Notes under the pieces: model-generated
Databases searched by the model: none
Told to the model about the DNA's origin: nothing
Seen by the model: the letters and a program-made list of their open reading frames with translations, nothing else
From: Glaciecola punicea ACAM 611
GTDB taxonomy: Bacteria; Pseudomonadota; Gammaproteobacteria; Enterobacterales; Alteromonadaceae
Length of the DNA: 64,000 nt
Direction: 5' to 3'
Assembly (NCBI RefSeq): GCF_000252165.1
Contig: NZ_BAET01000004.1
Coordinates: forward strand, 1 to 64,000
In this document: positions 40,356-51,943 of the stretch, piece by piece
How the letters are laid out: every line of letters starts with the position of its first letter
Numbering within the stretch: the stretch's first letter is position 1
Made by a program: the position numbers and the translations under genes

Positions 40356-41495
40356 ATGTTTTCAGAATCTCCCATAAAGCGTCGTCCATCTACTCGTATT
40401 AACGTTGGCAGTGTGCCGGTTGGTGATGGTGCACCCATTGCGGTGCAGTCAATGACTAACACCGAAACGCTTGACGTTGCTGCAACCGTTGCGCAAATCA
40501 ACAGAATCCAAGCCGTTGGCGCTGACATTGTTCGAGTGTCGGTGCCTACTATGGACGCGGCTGAAGCATTTAAGCTGATTAAGCAGCAAGTGAGTATTCC
40601 CTTAGTGGCCGATATTCACTTTGACTACCGAATAGCGCTTAAGGTAGCGGAGTATGGCGCAGACTGTCTGCGCATTAACCCTGGCAATATTGGTAATATT
40701 GAGCGTGTTAAGAGCGTCGTAGCCTGCGCCCGCTTCTATAATATCCCTATTCGAATTGGCGTAAACGGCGGCTCTCTAGAGCGTGATTTACAAGAAAAGT
40801 ATGGTGAACCTACACCGCAGGCATTATTAGAGTCTGCTATGCGCCATGTTGATATTCTCGATAAATTAAACTTTGACCAATTTAAAGTTTCGGTCAAGGC
40901 TTCTGATGTATTTCTCGCGGTAGGGGCTTACAGGCTGCTGGCTAAACAGATAAGTCAGCCTTTGCATTTGGGTATTACAGAAGCAGGTGGGCTGCGTTCG
41001 GGTTCTGTCAAAAGCGCGGTCGGTTTAGGTATGCTGCTAGCTGAAGGCATAGGCGATACTATTCGTGTGTCATTGGCCGCAGACCCGGTCGAAGAAATTA
41101 AAGTGGGCTTTGATATTCTCAAATCGCTGCGTATACGTGCCCGAGGCATTAATCTGATTGCCTGTCCTAGCTGTTCAAGGCAAGAGTTTGATGTAATAAG
41201 CACCGTGAATGCGCTTGAACAAAGATTAGAGGACATTATAATGCCTTTAGACGTGTCTATCATAGGATGCGTAGTAAATGGCCCTGGTGAGGCTGAGATT
41301 TCCGATATAGGCCTAACGGGTGCGCGCAATATGAGCGGGTTTTATGAGGATGGTATTCGTCAACGCGAGCGTTTTTCAAACGATCAGTTAGTGGATAAAC
41401 TTGAGCAAAAAATCCGCGCAAAAGTTGCCGCAAAAACAGCAATGCTTGATGAAAAAAATAGAATTGATGTTTTGGTGTCAAATGGGGATGCATAA
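40356..41495 (+). CDS. ispG: IspG, 4-hydroxy-3-methylbut-2-enyl diphosphate synthase
   Basis: The 379-aa enzyme has the 4Fe-4S cysteines in [11 protein letters not shown] and [14 protein letters not shown]. It converts the cyclic diphosphate MEcPP to HMBPP in the non-mevalonate isoprenoid pathway, taking electrons from flavodoxin. It starts 2 nt after rodZ, so it is cotranscribed. Confidence 0.96.
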   Translation: MFSESPIKRRPSTRINVGSVPVGDGAPIAVQSMTNTETLDVAATVAQINRIQAVGADIVRVSVPTMDAAEAFKLIKQQVSIPLVADIHFDYRIALKVAEYGADCLRINPGNIGNIERVKSVVACARFYNIPIRIGVNGGSLERDLQEKYGEPTPQALLESAMRHVDILDKLNFDQFKVSVKASDVFLAVGAYRLLAKQISQPLHLGITEAGGLRSGSVKSAVGLGMLLAEGIGDTIRVSLAADPVEEIKVGFDILKSLRIRARGINLIACPSCSRQEFDVISTVNALEQRLEDIIMPLDVSIIGCVVNGPGEAEISDIGLTGARNMSGFYEDGIRQRERFSNDQLVDKLEQKIRAKVAAKTAMLDEKNRIDVLVSNGDA

Positions 41496-41590
41496 AAGCT
41501 TACTATAAGTGTGCTTTGCGCGCTTAATTTCTTTACCCCACGTACCAAAATCCTTATACTATTGCGCTTTATCAGTAACGCGAGTAATCA

Positions 41591-42862
41591 GTGTCTAAAA
41601 CTATTCAAGCAATTCGTGGTATGAATGACTGCTTACCTTCACAAACACCTGTTTGGCAGTTTGTTGAAGCGCGTATCCGTGACTTAGCCAATAGCTACCA
41701 TTATCAAGAAATTCGTACCCCTATTGTAGAAAGCACCGATTTATTCAAACGCTCTGTGGGGGAAGCTACCGACATTGTCGAAAAAGAAATGTATGTTTTT
41801 GAAGATCGCAATGGCGACAGTTTAGCGTTACGCCCAGAAGGCACCGCATGCGCCGTGCGCGCAGGTACTCAGCATGGCTTGCTGTACAATCAGCAGCAGC
41901 GCCTGTGGTATATGGGCCCTATGTTTAGGCACGAGCGCCCACAAAAAGGTCGATACAGGCAGTTTCATCAGTTAGGTATGGAGGCTTTCGGTTTTGAAGG
42001 TCCTGATATAGACGCAGAAATGATATTGCTAGGGGCTCGGTTGTGGAAGTCATTTGGTATAAGTGACAAAGTAGCGCTGCAAATTAACTCCTTAGGCAAT
42101 GCTCAAGCGCGCAGCGATTACCGAGCGCTACTAAGTGACTACTTAAGTCAGCATGTAGATCAACTCGATGAAGACAGCAAGCGAAGACTGCACACCAACG
42201 TACTGCGCGTGTTGGACTCTAAAGACAAAAATACGCAGGCTATAGTGGCAAATGCACCTAAGCTTATTGATCATTTAGATCCAGAGTCACATCAACATTT
42301 TATGAGTTTATGTGAACGATTAGACGCTTTAGGCATCAAATACCACGTTAATCCAGCCTTAGTGCGCGGTCTCGATTATTATAATCGTACTGTTTTCGAA
42401 TGGGTAAGCGATGTTTTAGGAGCCCAAGGTACTGTTTGTGCAGGCGGTCGCTACGACGGCTTAGTGGAACAGCTTGGCGCAAAAGCGACTCCCGCCGTAG
42501 GGTTTGCGATGGGTATTGAGCGATTGGTTTTATTAATCGAGTCTACCCAGCTAGAGCCAATGGTTAATCATGCCGACGTTTACGTGACGGCAATAGGGGC
42601 TGATGCATCGTTAATTGCATTGCGCCTGGCTGAGAATTTGCGCGACCAGTTTTCGTACTTAAAGGTCCAGCTGCACTGCGGCGGTGGAAACTTTAAAAAA
42701 CAACTAAAAAAAGCTGATGCAAGCGGGGCGAAAGTTGCCATCGTTATTGGTGAAAATGAAGTCAAAGAGAATACCTTTGGGATTAAGTGGTTACGTAAAG
42801 AAAGCCCTCAAAACCAAGTAAATGAAAAAACATTATTAGCATTACTGGCAGACATTCACTAG
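41591..42862 (+). CDS. hisS: HisS, histidyl-tRNA synthetase
   Basis: The 423-aa class II synthetase contains IRGMNDCLP, motif 2 [15 protein letters not shown], the histidine-specific [15 protein letters not shown] and [13 protein letters not shown], with a C-terminal anticodon domain. The start is GTG 41591. It charges tRNA-His. Canonical neighbours are ispG and yfgM. Confidence 0.96.
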   Translation: MSKTIQAIRGMNDCLPSQTPVWQFVEARIRDLANSYHYQEIRTPIVESTDLFKRSVGEATDIVEKEMYVFEDRNGDSLALRPEGTACAVRAGTQHGLLYNQQQRLWYMGPMFRHERPQKGRYRQFHQLGMEAFGFEGPDIDAEMILLGARLWKSFGISDKVALQINSLGNAQARSDYRALLSDYLSQHVDQLDEDSKRRLHTNVLRVLDSKDKNTQAIVANAPKLIDHLDPESHQHFMSLCERLDALGIKYHVNPALVRGLDYYNRTVFEWVSDVLGAQGTVCAGGRYDGLVEQLGAKATPAVGFAMGIERLVLLIESTQLEPMVNHADVYVTAIGADASLIALRLAENLRDQFSYLKVQLHCGGGNFKKQLKKADASGAKVAIVIGENEVKENTFGIKWLRKESPQNQVNEKTLLALLADIH

Positions 42863-42949
42863 CCAACGAGGTTAAACGACAGTCATATTAATAAATATTG
42901 AAACAAATCAACGCGATGTTTTGAGATCTGAAATAAGGAAACAATAAAA

Positions 42950-43585
42950 ATGATAGGGTACGAAACCGAAGAGCAGCAGGTACAGGCCATAAAGCAATTC
43001 TGGAAAGACAATGGTATGGCGATTATTGCTGGCGCGATCATTGGTTTGGGTTTACTGTGGGGCTGGCGTTTCTATAACGATTCACAAGTAATTGCGAAGG
43101 AAGAGGCTTCTGCAGCGTATAATGCTAGCTTAGAAAGCTTCGTAGATGACGGCAACAAAGAAGGCCTTGCGGCGTTTGTGGCTGAGAAAAGTGACACAGG
43201 CTACGCACCACTTGCTGCCATGATACTGGCACAAAGAGCAGTGCAAGATGAAGATTACGAAAATGCCAAAATGCATTTGAAAACTGCCATTAGCCAAGAC
43301 TCAACTATTGCCGATATTGCGCGTATACGTTTAGCTAACGTGCATCTTCAAATGAACGAAAAGGATGAAGCATTGGCGGTGCTAAATTCGCTTGAATCAA
43401 CGTCTTTTGAGAATCAAGTCGAAGAGTTAAGAGGCGATACCTTGTTAGCTATGGGCGATTTTGATGGCGCACAAAATGCCTACACAATAGCAATGGCGCA
43501 AATGCCAAACAACCCTACTTTAAAAATGAAGCGAGATAATATTGCATTTGCAAAAACGCAAGAAATAGGTGGCAATGTTGAATAA
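42950..43585 (+). CDS. yfgM: YfgM, SecYEG-associated TPR protein
   Basis: The 211-aa protein has a cytoplasmic N-terminus (ETEEQQVQAIKQFWKDN), one membrane span (about residues 23-42) and a periplasmic TPR-like part (residues about 60-205). YfgM works with PpiD at the translocon exit in E. coli. It overlaps bamB by 11 nt. Confidence 0.93.
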   Translation: MIGYETEEQQVQAIKQFWKDNGMAIIAGAIIGLGLLWGWRFYNDSQVIAKEEASAAYNASLESFVDDGNKEGLAAFVAEKSDTGYAPLAAMILAQRAVQDEDYENAKMHLKTAISQDSTIADIARIRLANVHLQMNEKDEALAVLNSLESTSFENQVEELRGDTLLAMGDFDGAQNAYTIAMAQMPNNPTLKMKRDNIAFAKTQEIGGNVE

Positions 43586-44810
43586 ATTTCTAAAGCTATC
43601 AACTACGCTTATACTTGGCATGAGCATAAGCGGCTGCGCTACCATAGGTGGCTGGCTTGACGACGATGAAGAAAAAGAAATTAGGCAGTTACCGGAAATA
43701 ACCATGGCGTTTGAAACCGAAGTTGTATGGTCTGAATCGGTAGGTGATGGCGTAGAAAAATTTTTCTCAAGATTAACCCCAGCAGTGGCTTACGGCAAAA
43801 TTTTTGCCGCCGACAGGCAGGGCGAAATTGTTGCCCTTAACCCTGACACGGGTAAGCGCATTTGGTCGCGTGATATTAGCCGTAAGAGTACCAAAAGCTC
43901 TTTTAGCAATGGCTATGGCTTATTTGCAGGTTCGGTATCTGCTAAAATCTCGGGTGGTTTAACCGCGGCCTACAATGCAATTTATTTTGGCACTGAAGAC
44001 GGCGTTGTTTATTCATTAAACGAGGCCGATGGTAGTATAAATTGGCAGACGAATGTACCAAGTGAAGTGATAGCTGCACCGGCTGCAGACGCAAACATAA
44101 TCGTTGTTAACACTGTTTCTGGTTCATTAATGGGCCTAGATGCGCTTACCGGTGAAGTAAAATGGCAAAATGACTCTGATGTTCCTCCCCTTACGCTAAG
44201 AGGTATATCGGCGCCAACTGCCTCCGCTGGTGGCGCTATTGTTGGTTTAGCTAACGGTCGTGTAAGAGTCAGTATCATTGACACCGGCCTAACCGCTTGG
44301 GAATCGGAAGTGGCTAAGCCCACCGGCGCAACTGAACTTGACCGCATAGTTGACATAGATTCTAAGCCGCTTGTTTTTGGCGGCACCGTGTTTCTGGTAT
44401 CCTATGGGGGTTCACTAGCCGCGATTGAGCTGCGTTCTGGAAATGTGATATGGACGCGCGAATACGCTTCTTTTCGCAATGTGTCTATCGATGGGAATCG
44501 CTTGTTTGTGACAGACAACAACAGCAGTATTTATGCAATTGACAGACGCAACGGTGTAGAGCTTTGGTCTAATGGCGAGCTAAGAAGAAGAAATTTAACC
44601 GCTGCTACCCCCGTGGGCGATTACATTGCTGTAGGCGACAAATTCGGCTATTTGCACTACTTTACGCAAGACGAAGGAAAGTACGTGTCGCGCATAGAAG
44701 TGGGAAGGGGAGAAAACGAGGCTATATACAATGAGCCTGTTTTTATAGACGGATTGCTTGTTGTGCAAACCCGAGACGGCGAAATTAGTGTGCTTAGTAC
44801 GCCCGAATAA
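43575..44810 (+). CDS. bamB: BamB, outer membrane protein assembly lipoprotein
   Basis: ATG 43575, which follows AGGTGG and overlaps the yfgM end, gives 411 aa; a GTG two codons upstream is also in frame. A lipobox ISGC (Cys near residue 20) is followed by an eight-bladed beta-propeller made of PQQ-like repeats (GEIVALNPDTGKRIWSRD, GVVYSLNEADGSINWQTN, NSSIYAIDRRNGVELWS). BamB supports BamA in folding outer-membrane barrels. A terminator follows. Confidence 0.95.
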   Translation: MLNKFLKLSTTLILGMSISGCATIGGWLDDDEEKEIRQLPEITMAFETEVVWSESVGDGVEKFFSRLTPAVAYGKIFAADRQGEIVALNPDTGKRIWSRDISRKSTKSSFSNGYGLFAGSVSAKISGGLTAAYNAIYFGTEDGVVYSLNEADGSINWQTNVPSEVIAAPAADANIIVVNTVSGSLMGLDALTGEVKWQNDSDVPPLTLRGISAPTASAGGAIVGLANGRVRVSIIDTGLTAWESEVAKPTGATELDRIVDIDSKPLVFGGTVFLVSYGGSLAAIELRSGNVIWTREYASFRNVSIDGNRLFVTDNNSSIYAIDRRNGVELWSNGELRRRNLTAATPVGDYIAVGDKFGYLHYFTQDEGKYVSRIEVGRGENEAIYNEPVFIDGLLVVQTRDGEISVLSTPE

Positions 44811-44850
44811 TCTAATTAATGTGCACCCGTTGATTATTGCGTTTAAACTT

Positions 44851-44878
44851 CGCCAATGGTTCTCTCATTGGCGTTTTT
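44851..44878 (+). terminator. Terminator after bamB
   Basis: CGCCAATG (44851-44858), loop GTTCTCT, CATTGGCG (44866-44873) and TTTTT. It lies 40 nt before der, so der may have its own promoter or depend on read-through. Confidence 0.88.
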
Positions 44879-44917
44879 GTTTGCGCTTTTTTACTTATTA
44901 CCTAATTTGAGAAAAAA

Positions 44918-46363
44918 ATGTTACCTGTAATAGCCTTAGTAGGGCGCCCAAATGTTGGAAAGTCTACATTATTTAATCGTTTAACCAATACTCGAGACGC
45001 GTTAGTAGCGGATTTTCCTGGTCTTACCCGCGATCGCAAATACGGCACCGCTACCTTTGAGCTGCGCCAGTTTATCGTGGTTGATACAGGCGGCATTAGT
45101 GGCAATGAGCAAGGCATAGACGCGCGCATGGCGCATCAGTCTTTATTGGCCATAGAAGAAGCAGACGTTGTGCTATTTTTAGTTGATGCAAGAGACGGAC
45201 TAACGCCCACTGATATTGGTATAAGCGAGCATTTGCGTAAGCAAGAAAAGCCCGTTCATATTGTGGTTAACAAGGTTGATGGCCTAGACGGCGACAGCGA
45301 AAGCGCAGATTTTTACACTTTAGGCATGGGCAGTTTGTTACAAATAGCTGCGGCGCATGGCCGCGGTGTGTCTAAGCTAATAGAAGCGGTGTTGTCGCCG
45401 TTAGATAAGATATTTAAAGACATGCATGTAGCGCCACCGAGTATCGAAGAAGAAACAATCGATGCACAAGAAAAACTTAAACAGCTGCAAGCACAGCCCA
45501 TTAAACTGGCTATTGTGGGTAAGCCTAACGTAGGCAAGTCGACCTTAACGAATAGAATTTTAGGGGAAGAGCGCGTTGTTGTTTATGATTTGCCCGGTAC
45601 CACCCGCGACAGTATTTTCATTCCTATGCAGCGCGATGGTCGCGAATATGTCTTAATAGACACAGCGGGTGTTAGAAAACGTAAGAAAGTGTCTGACGTT
45701 GTTGAGAAATTTTCTATCGTTAAAACTCTCCAAGCGATTGAAGAAGCCAATGTGGTCTTGCTTGTGGTTGATGCGCGAGAGGGTGTTGCCGAACAAGACT
45801 TATCGCTGTTGGGCTTTATTTTAAACTCCGGTCGCTCCTTAGTCATTGCCGTTAACAAATGGGACGGTTTAGACAACCACGTCAAAGACCAAGTCAAAAA
45901 GGAGCTTGATCGCCGTTTAGGTTTTGTTGATTTTGCTCGCTTGCATTTTATTTCAGCCCTACACGGCTCGGGAGTGGGACATTTATTCGAATCGGTCCAA
46001 GAGGCATACGAGTCGGCCACTAAGCGCATTAATACGTCTATGCTTACTGATATAATGGAAATGGCACAGCACGATCATCAACCGCCTTTGGTGCGTGGGA
46101 GACGAGTTAAAATGAAGTATGCGCATGCGGGTGGCTACAATCCGCCGGTAATTGTCATACATGGCAACCAAGTGAAAGATTTGCCGGATGCTTATAAGCG
46201 TTTTTTAACTAATTATTATCGGCGTTCATTATCAATGATGGGGACGCCCATAAAGATAGAGTTTAGAGAAGGCTCAAATCCTTTTGACGCCAAACCAGGT
46301 AAGCTTACCGTATCGCAAGAGCGTAAACGAAAGCGCCTACTGTCCTCACCTGACAAAAGGTAA
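44918..46363 (+). CDS. der: Der (EngA), ribosome-assembly GTPase with tandem G domains
   Basis: The 481-aa protein has two G domains, each with GxPNVGKS ([14 protein letters not shown] near residue 7; [14 protein letters not shown] near residue 190), DTGG/DTAGVR and NKVDG/NKWDG motifs, and a KH-like C-terminal domain with a basic tail (QERKRKRLL). Der is essential for 50S assembly. Convergent with xseA. Confidence 0.96.
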   Translation: MLPVIALVGRPNVGKSTLFNRLTNTRDALVADFPGLTRDRKYGTATFELRQFIVVDTGGISGNEQGIDARMAHQSLLAIEEADVVLFLVDARDGLTPTDIGISEHLRKQEKPVHIVVNKVDGLDGDSESADFYTLGMGSLLQIAAAHGRGVSKLIEAVLSPLDKIFKDMHVAPPSIEEETIDAQEKLKQLQAQPIKLAIVGKPNVGKSTLTNRILGEERVVVYDLPGTTRDSIFIPMQRDGREYVLIDTAGVRKRKKVSDVVEKFSIVKTLQAIEEANVVLLVVDAREGVAEQDLSLLGFILNSGRSLVIAVNKWDGLDNHVKDQVKKELDRRLGFVDFARLHFISALHGSGVGHLFESVQEAYESATKRINTSMLTDIMEMAQHDHQPPLVRGRRVKMKYAHAGGYNPPVIVIHGNQVKDLPDAYKRFLTNYYRRSLSMMGTPIKIEFREGSNPFDAKPGKLTVSQERKRKRLLSSPDKR

Positions 46364-46432
46364 GGTAACGAAGTAAATAAGACTATAGATCCTGCTTAAA
46401 GACTATCAAATTTGCTGTTTTAGCGCAGTGAA

Positions 46433-47941
46433 CTAATTCGTCTGTGGGGCGGGAGAAGCTGTTTTCAAAACTGAATTTACTGTGGAGACTATTTCGCCAT
46501 CGGCTAGTTGTGAAGTAATTATCTGATTTTTTTGAACGTCTCTCACCGACCTTAGCAATATATTTTCGCTAAGCGTCATACTATATCCGCGCGATAAAGT
46601 CGCTAAGGGACTAACAGTATCGAGTAATGCTGCTGTTTTGCCTAAGTGTTGTTCTTTGCTAAGCACGTATGCTTTCATTGTACTGCTTAAGTCGAGTAAA
46701 CGCTTTTGACTAGCTTGCTTAGCTCGCTTTATGTCATTAACAGGCGATAAAAACGAGATGTTTTTTGCTTGGCTCGACTGCTGCTGTTTGGCGATATTGA
46801 TCTGTTTGGTAAGGGCTTGAGTTAATCGCTGATGCGAGCGAGTGAGTGTTTGTTTATGCGCAAGTAAACGTAACTGAGGGTGCTGTGCCTGTAGACGCTG
46901 GTGTAAATAGTGAAGCGATTCAAGCTTTTCTTTAATTGTTTTTGCAGGATGTTGCTGCAATAGTCTAGCGTACAAATAATCAAATTGCTGGCTGTTTTGA
47001 TTAAACTTTTTAACGGGATGTTGCGCCTGCAATCGCTGCTGTAGCGACATTCTTTGCTGCTCTTTTTGCGCCAGCATGTCGTTGAGCGCCCGAACAAGTG
47101 AGCGTTTTTGCTCACTTAGGTTCTTTTCTAGTACATGTTTGTCGGTGCTAAGTAATTCAGCGGCAGCTGATGGTGTAGCAGCGCGAATGTCAGCAACAAA
47201 ATCAGCGATGGTTACATCTACCTCATGACCCACTGCCGACACCACCACTAAATGTGAGGCATAAATAGCGCGCGCGACTATTTCTTCATTAAATGGCCAT
47301 AGGTCTTCAAGTGAACCGCCGCCTCTGCCGACGATTAATACATCGACTTCATTTCTGATGTTAGCGCGCTCAATTTGTTTAGCAATAGAGGCCGCCGCGC
47401 CGTCGCCTTGGACCATGCTAGGGTAAATAATTACCTCTATGCTGGGGTTTCGGCGGCCCAGTACATGCAAAATGTCGTGAACGGCGGCGCCTGTTTGTGA
47501 TGTAACAATGCCAATTTTAGTGATATGAGCCGGTAAGGTTTGCTTAGTTTCATGCGCAAACAAACCTTCGCTTTGTAGTTTTAGTTTTAAGGCTTCAAAG
47601 GCTTGTTTAAGCAAGCCTTCGCCCTCGGGCTCCATGGCCACGGCAATAAGTTGATAGTCGCCGCGAGCTTCATACAAACTTATATTCGCCTTAACCACCA
47701 CTTTGTCGCCATGTTTAGGGGTAAAGCTTACACCTTGATTAGCCCCGCGGAACATGGCGGTGCGTACTTGCGCTTTGTCATCTTTTAAGGTGAAGTACCA
47801 GTGACCTGAAGTAGCGCGCGTAAAATTAGATATTTCACCGCTAACCCATACTTGTCCAATTTCACTTTCAAGCACCTGCTTGGCAAAGCGATTAAGTTTG
47901 GTAACACTGATTATTTTGACGGCTTGGGGCACTGCAAACAT
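46433..47941 (-). CDS. xseA: XseA, exonuclease VII large subunit
   Basis: The 502-aa subunit has an N-terminal OB fold (GEISNFTRATSGHWYFTLKDD), the catalytic domain (IGIVTSQTGAAVHDILHVL, GRGGGSLEDLWPFNEE, SAVGHEVDVTIADFVAD) and a long Gln-rich coiled coil (residues about 270-420). With XseB it degrades single-stranded DNA from both ends. It is divergent from guaB, as in E. coli. Confidence 0.95.
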   Translation of the reverse strand: MFAVPQAVKIISVTKLNRFAKQVLESEIGQVWVSGEISNFTRATSGHWYFTLKDDKAQVRTAMFRGANQGVSFTPKHGDKVVVKANISLYEARGDYQLIAVAMEPEGEGLLKQAFEALKLKLQSEGLFAHETKQTLPAHITKIGIVTSQTGAAVHDILHVLGRRNPSIEVIIYPSMVQGDGAAASIAKQIERANIRNEVDVLIVGRGGGSLEDLWPFNEEIVARAIYASHLVVVSAVGHEVDVTIADFVADIRAATPSAAAELLSTDKHVLEKNLSEQKRSLVRALNDMLAQKEQQRMSLQQRLQAQHPVKKFNQNSQQFDYLYARLLQQHPAKTIKEKLESLHYLHQRLQAQHPQLRLLAHKQTLTRSHQRLTQALTKQINIAKQQQSSQAKNISFLSPVNDIKRAKQASQKRLLDLSSTMKAYVLSKEQHLGKTAALLDTVSPLATLSRGYSMTLSENILLRSVRDVQKNQIITSQLADGEIVSTVNSVLKTASPAPQTN

Positions 47942-48092
47942 AATTGAATATATTACCTTTTGACCAATTCACGTGTAAAGATTGGCTTTATTAAACATTT
48001 TTCTCAAACAATACGCAATTGTAGTTTACCTAGATATGAAAAAATACTACAATCTCACCGCAATTAAGCCACTCGTATATAGGTCAAATTGC

Positions 48093-49562
48093 ATGTTACG
48101 AATAGAAAAAGAAGCGTATACTTTTGACGACGTACTTTTAGTACCCAGTCACTCCCAAGTTTTGCCACACATGGTAAGCCTTAAAACACGTCTCACCCGC
48201 GGCATTAGTTTAAATGTCCCTCTTATGTCTGCTGCTATGGACACGGTTACCGAAGCATCACTTGCCATTGCCTTAGCGCAAGAAGGCGGTATAGGCTTTG
48301 TGCATAAGAATATGACTCCCGAGGCGCAAGCCGATCATGTTTTGCGCGTCAAAAAATATGAAAGTGGTGTGGTGCTCGACCCGGTTACGGTGAGCGCAAG
48401 CGACACCATTGGCGCCACAATCGCCATGAGTAAGCAGCTAGGATACTCTGGTTTTCCTGTGGTAGACGGCGAAAATAATTTAATAGGCATTGTCACCAGC
48501 CGTGATTTGCGTTTTGAAAACCGTCTTGAAGAGCCGGTCAGTAAAGTCATGACGAGTAAAGAAAACTTAGTCACGGTGACCGCTGAGGTTAGCCCCGACA
48601 AGGTCATGGAGCTGATGCATCAATACCGTATTGAAAAAATATTGGTGGTTGACGAGAGCTTTAAACTAGCCGGTTTAATTACCGTTAAAGATTTTCAAAA
48701 AGCTAAGAGTAAACCAAACGCCTGCAAAGATGCGCAAGGTAGATTACGCGTTGGCGCTGCGGTAAGCGTAGGGCCAGGCACAGAAGAGCGTATTAAACTG
48801 CTGGTTGAAGCAGGCGTGGACGTACTTTTAATTGACACCTCGCATGGCCATTCCCAAGGCGTGATTGATCGTGTTAAGCAAGTGCGCGAACAATATCCCA
48901 ATTTACAAATTATTGCCGGCAATGTGGCTACCGCCGAGGGCGCTTTAGCATTAGCAAAGGCTGGTGTAGATGCTGTTAAAGTAGGTATAGGCCCCGGCTC
49001 TATTTGCACCACTCGTATAGTTACTGGCTGCGGCGTACCGCAAATAACCGCTATAAGCGATGCTGTTTCTGCCGTTGATAAGTTAGGCATTCCGGTTATT
49101 GCTGACGGCGGCATTCGTTTTTCTGGTGATATCGCAAAAGCCTTAGCTGCTGGCGCAAGCTCGGTGATGGTCGGCAGCATGCTGGCTGGCACCGAAGAAG
49201 CTCCCGGTGAAGTGGAGCTTTATCAAGGCCGCTATTACAAGTCATATCGCGGCATGGGTTCATTAGCCGCAATGAACCAAAGCCATGGATCTTCAGACCG
49301 ATATTTTCAAACTAGCAGCAGCGCTGAAAAATTAGTCCCCGAAGGCATTGAAGGACGAGTGGCTTATAAAGGTCCTATTTCTACCATTATCCATCAGCAG
49401 TTAGGTGGTTTGCGATCAGCGATGGGCTTAACGGGCTGCGCGACAATTGATGAGCTTCGCACCAAGCCGAAGTTTGTAAAAGTGACTGCCGCAGGAATGG
49501 GTGAGTCACACGTCCACGACGTCAGCATTACCAAAGAAGCACCAAACTATCGCTTAGGATAG
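48093..49562 (+). CDS. guaB: GuaB, IMP dehydrogenase
   Basis: The start is ATG 48093 ([20 protein letters not shown]), as in the family; a frame open 37 codons further upstream encodes nothing conserved. The 489-aa enzyme has tandem CBS domains (residues about 90-205) and the catalytic loop [20 protein letters not shown] with its nucleophilic Cys, then [13 protein letters not shown]. It oxidises IMP to XMP, the first step to GMP, and lies directly before guaA. Confidence 0.96.
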   Translation: MLRIEKEAYTFDDVLLVPSHSQVLPHMVSLKTRLTRGISLNVPLMSAAMDTVTEASLAIALAQEGGIGFVHKNMTPEAQADHVLRVKKYESGVVLDPVTVSASDTIGATIAMSKQLGYSGFPVVDGENNLIGIVTSRDLRFENRLEEPVSKVMTSKENLVTVTAEVSPDKVMELMHQYRIEKILVVDESFKLAGLITVKDFQKAKSKPNACKDAQGRLRVGAAVSVGPGTEERIKLLVEAGVDVLLIDTSHGHSQGVIDRVKQVREQYPNLQIIAGNVATAEGALALAKAGVDAVKVGIGPGSICTTRIVTGCGVPQITAISDAVSAVDKLGIPVIADGGIRFSGDIAKALAAGASSVMVGSMLAGTEEAPGEVELYQGRYYKSYRGMGSLAAMNQSHGSSDRYFQTSSSAEKLVPEGIEGRVAYKGPISTIIHQQLGGLRSAMGLTGCATIDELRTKPKFVKVTAAGMGESHVHDVSITKEAPNYRLG

Positions 49563-49679
49563 GGCATATTTCGGGAATACCCTTTTTGTTTTTATGCGGG
49601 GAGTATACATGTGGGCAGAGAATACTCTTGCCATTATGTGTATGTCCCTGTAAACGTAGTCTACTTTTTAGGACATTTA

Positions 49680-51257
49680 ATGTCGATTAATATTCATAGT
49701 CAGAAAATTCTTATCCTTGATTTTGGGTCCCAGTACACTCAACTCATCGCCCGGCGCGTACGTGAGATAGGCGTCTACTGCGAACTTTGGGCCTGGGACG
49801 TAAATGAAAAGTACATTAGAGAATTTGCACCAGATGGTATTATTTTGTCGGGTGGTCCTGAGTCGGTAAGCGCGGGAAATTCCCCGCGCGCGCCGCAGTA
49901 TGTTTTTAATGCAGGTGTACCGGTCTTAGGTATTTGCTACGGCATGCAAACAATGGCGCATCAGTTAGGCGGCAAAGTGCAAGGTTCTGATATGCGCGAG
50001 TTTGGCTATGCGCAAGTGGAACTGCCGAAGCCTTCACATTTGTTTGATAAAATTGAAGATGGCATAAACGCGCAGGGAAATGCACTATTAGACGTGTGGA
50101 TGAGTCATGGTGACAAGGTTATAGAAGTGCCGCCTGGCTTTGAAACTATCGCACAAACGCCTAACTGCCCGCACGCTGGCATGGTAAACGTAAAGAAGAG
50201 ATTTTATGGCGTGCAGTTTCATCCCGAGGTCACGCATACTAAACAAGGCTCACGTATTCTGCAGCAGTTTGTTATGGCCATTTGCGGCTGTGAAAAATTA
50301 TGGACACCCGCTTCAATCATTGAAGATGCGGTAGCACGGATAAAACAACAGGTGGGTGATGACGAAGTTATTCTTGGCCTATCAGGCGGCGTTGACTCTT
50401 CTGTTACGGCGATGCTGTTGCACCAAGCTATTGGTGCTCAACTAACCTGCGTGTTTGTTGACAACGGCTTACTTCGCTTGCACGAAGGTCAGCAAGTAAT
50501 GGATAGGTTTGGCGATCACTTTGGCTTAAATATCATCAAGATTGAGGCGCAGCAGAGATTTTTGGACGCACTGGCTGGCGAAACCGACCCAGAGAAAAAA
50601 CGCAAAATCATCGGCAATCAGTTTGTGTATGTATTTGATGAAGAGTCAAGCAAGTTAGCCAATGCGAAATGGCTTGCTCAAGGCACCATTTACCCCGATG
50701 TAATTGAGTCGGCAGGCTCTAAAACAGGTAAAGCACACGTTATCAAATCACATCATAATGTAGGCGGTCTGCCCGCCGATATGAAAATGGGCTTAGTAGA
50801 GCCTTTACGTGAATTATTTAAAGATGAAGTGCGCAAAATAGGCCTTGAACTAGGGCTGCCTTACGACATGCTTTACCGCCATCCTTTTCCTGGACCGGGT
50901 TTAGGGGTAAGAGTACTGGGTGAAATTAAAAAAGAATATTGTGATTTACTGCGTAAAGCCGACGCCATTTTTATTGAAGAACTACATCGTCATAACCTTT
51001 ATCACGAGGTAAGCCAAGCCTTTACGGTATTTCTGCCGGTCAAGTCGGTAGGCGTTATGGGAGACATGCGCAAGTATGACTGGGTCGTATCTTTAAGAGC
51101 CGTTGAAACAATTGATTTTATGACTGCGCGTTGGGCGCATTTACCGTATGAGTTTTTGGGCCTTGTATCTAATCGTATTATTAATGAAGTTGATGGCATT
51201 TCCAGAGTTGTTTACGATATTTCAGGTAAGCCTCCTGCGACCATAGAATGGGAGTGA
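49680..51257 (+). CDS. guaA: GuaA, GMP synthase (glutamine-hydrolysing)
   Basis: The start is ATG 49680 ([20 protein letters not shown]) after AGGACA. The 525-aa enzyme has a class I glutamine amidotransferase domain ([15 protein letters not shown] with its Cys, and QFHPEVTHT), an ATP pyrophosphatase P-loop ([16 protein letters not shown]) and a C-terminal dimerisation domain ending ATIEWE. It aminates XMP to GMP. Its last codons (51237-51257) form the left attachment site of a genomic island, yet the protein keeps its normal C-terminus. Confidence 0.97.
   Translation: MSINIHSQKILILDFGSQYTQLIARRVREIGVYCELWAWDVNEKYIREFAPDGIILSGGPESVSAGNSPRAPQYVFNAGVPVLGICYGMQTMAHQLGGKVQGSDMREFGYAQVELPKPSHLFDKIEDGINAQGNALLDVWMSHGDKVIEVPPGFETIAQTPNCPHAGMVNVKKRFYGVQFHPEVTHTKQGSRILQQFVMAICGCEKLWTPASIIEDAVARIKQQVGDDEVILGLSGGVDSSVTAMLLHQAIGAQLTCVFVDNGLLRLHEGQQVMDRFGDHFGLNIIKIEAQQRFLDALAGETDPEKKRKIIGNQFVYVFDEESSKLANAKWLAQGTIYPDVIESAGSKTGKAHVIKSHHNVGGLPADMKMGLVEPLRELFKDEVRKIGLELGLPYDMLYRHPFPGPGLGVRVLGEIKKEYCDLLRKADAIFIEELHRHNLYHEVSQAFTVFLPVKSVGVMGDMRKYDWVVSLRAVETIDFMTARWAHLPYEFLGLVSNRIINEVDGISRVVYDISGKPPATIEWE
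51237..51257 (+). repeat. Left attachment site (guaA 3' end)
   Basis: The codons GCG ACC ATA GAA TGG GAG TGA encode ATIEWE-stop. The right border at 58282-58302 encodes the same peptide. The two differ at five wobble or stop positions, not in the encoded residues. Confidence 0.8.
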
Positions 51258-51266
51258 TAGACAGCG

Positions 51267-51368
51267 CTGAAACACGCATACCTACGCTATCTTACCACTT
51301 GTAAAGTACTTGTAAACTCTTCTGAAACACGCATTCCTTCGTTGCGCTTGCAAGAATACTTGTAAACT
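51267..51368 (+). repeat. Two-copy repeat array between guaA and the integrase fragment
   Basis: CTGAAACACGCAT.CCT.CG occurs at 51267-51286 and 51322-51341, and TACTTGTAAACT occurs at 51307-51318 and 51357-51368, so a two-part unit of about 50 bp is repeated. In a tyrosine-integrase element this is where arm-type binding sites for the recombinase would lie. That role is inference. Confidence 0.6.
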
Positions 51369-51508
51369 AATACGTTCACTCTGTTTCGTAATAGTATTCA
51401 CTCATTGTCCTTACCTAAGTAACAAGTATAATCTCTTTGTATGCATGTAAATGTTATCCACTATAGATGTTAGTAAAATGGTATCTATAACTTAAAAGGT
51501 GGATACAA

Positions 51509-51943
51509 ATGAAGAGCAACGTAGTGAGAATAGACTTTAGAAAAGAGAACAAATCTCAAATAATAGAAGATACTCGTGGGTTTAGATTCAATCAGGTAAA
51601 ACTCATTGAGGGTGAAGTCACTATCTTTCAGACTAAACAGTCTGGCGATAATTGGCACATGAGAATGTATATTGCTGAGAATCAAAAGTACTTTACAAAG
51701 AGTTTAAGAACAAAATCTAAAGATTCAGCAATAGAAAAAGCAAAGATTGAATACGCTGGAATTCTTGTTAAACGACAAGAAAATAAAACGATCTTTTCAA
51801 TATCAATACACTCAGCGATAGAAAAATACTTAGAGCATAGACGAAGAGATATTGAGACTAGAATCATAACTAAGCAAAGATACGGATGTATCGTTTCGCA
51901 GATGAAGCATTTGAAAGGCTATGTTAATGCGTCACATAATTGA
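51509..51943 (+). pseudogene. Tyrosine integrase of a guaA-type island, truncated after the N-terminal domain
   Basis: ATG 51509 follows AGGTGG. The encoded 144 residues (KSNVVRIDFRKENKSQIIED, FRFNQVKLIEGEVTIFQTKQ, SLRTKSKDSAIEKAK) match the arm-binding and early core-binding part of integrases found beside guaA. The similarity ends near residue 137 (MKHLKG), where IS-derived sequence begins at about 51918. The catalytic domain with Arg-His-Arg-Tyr is absent, so the protein cannot recombine DNA. Confidence 0.75.

Noticed and set aside
49565-49595. Terminator-like sequence after guaB
   Set aside because: Stem is weak with mismatches, and guaB and guaA are expected to be cotranscribed.
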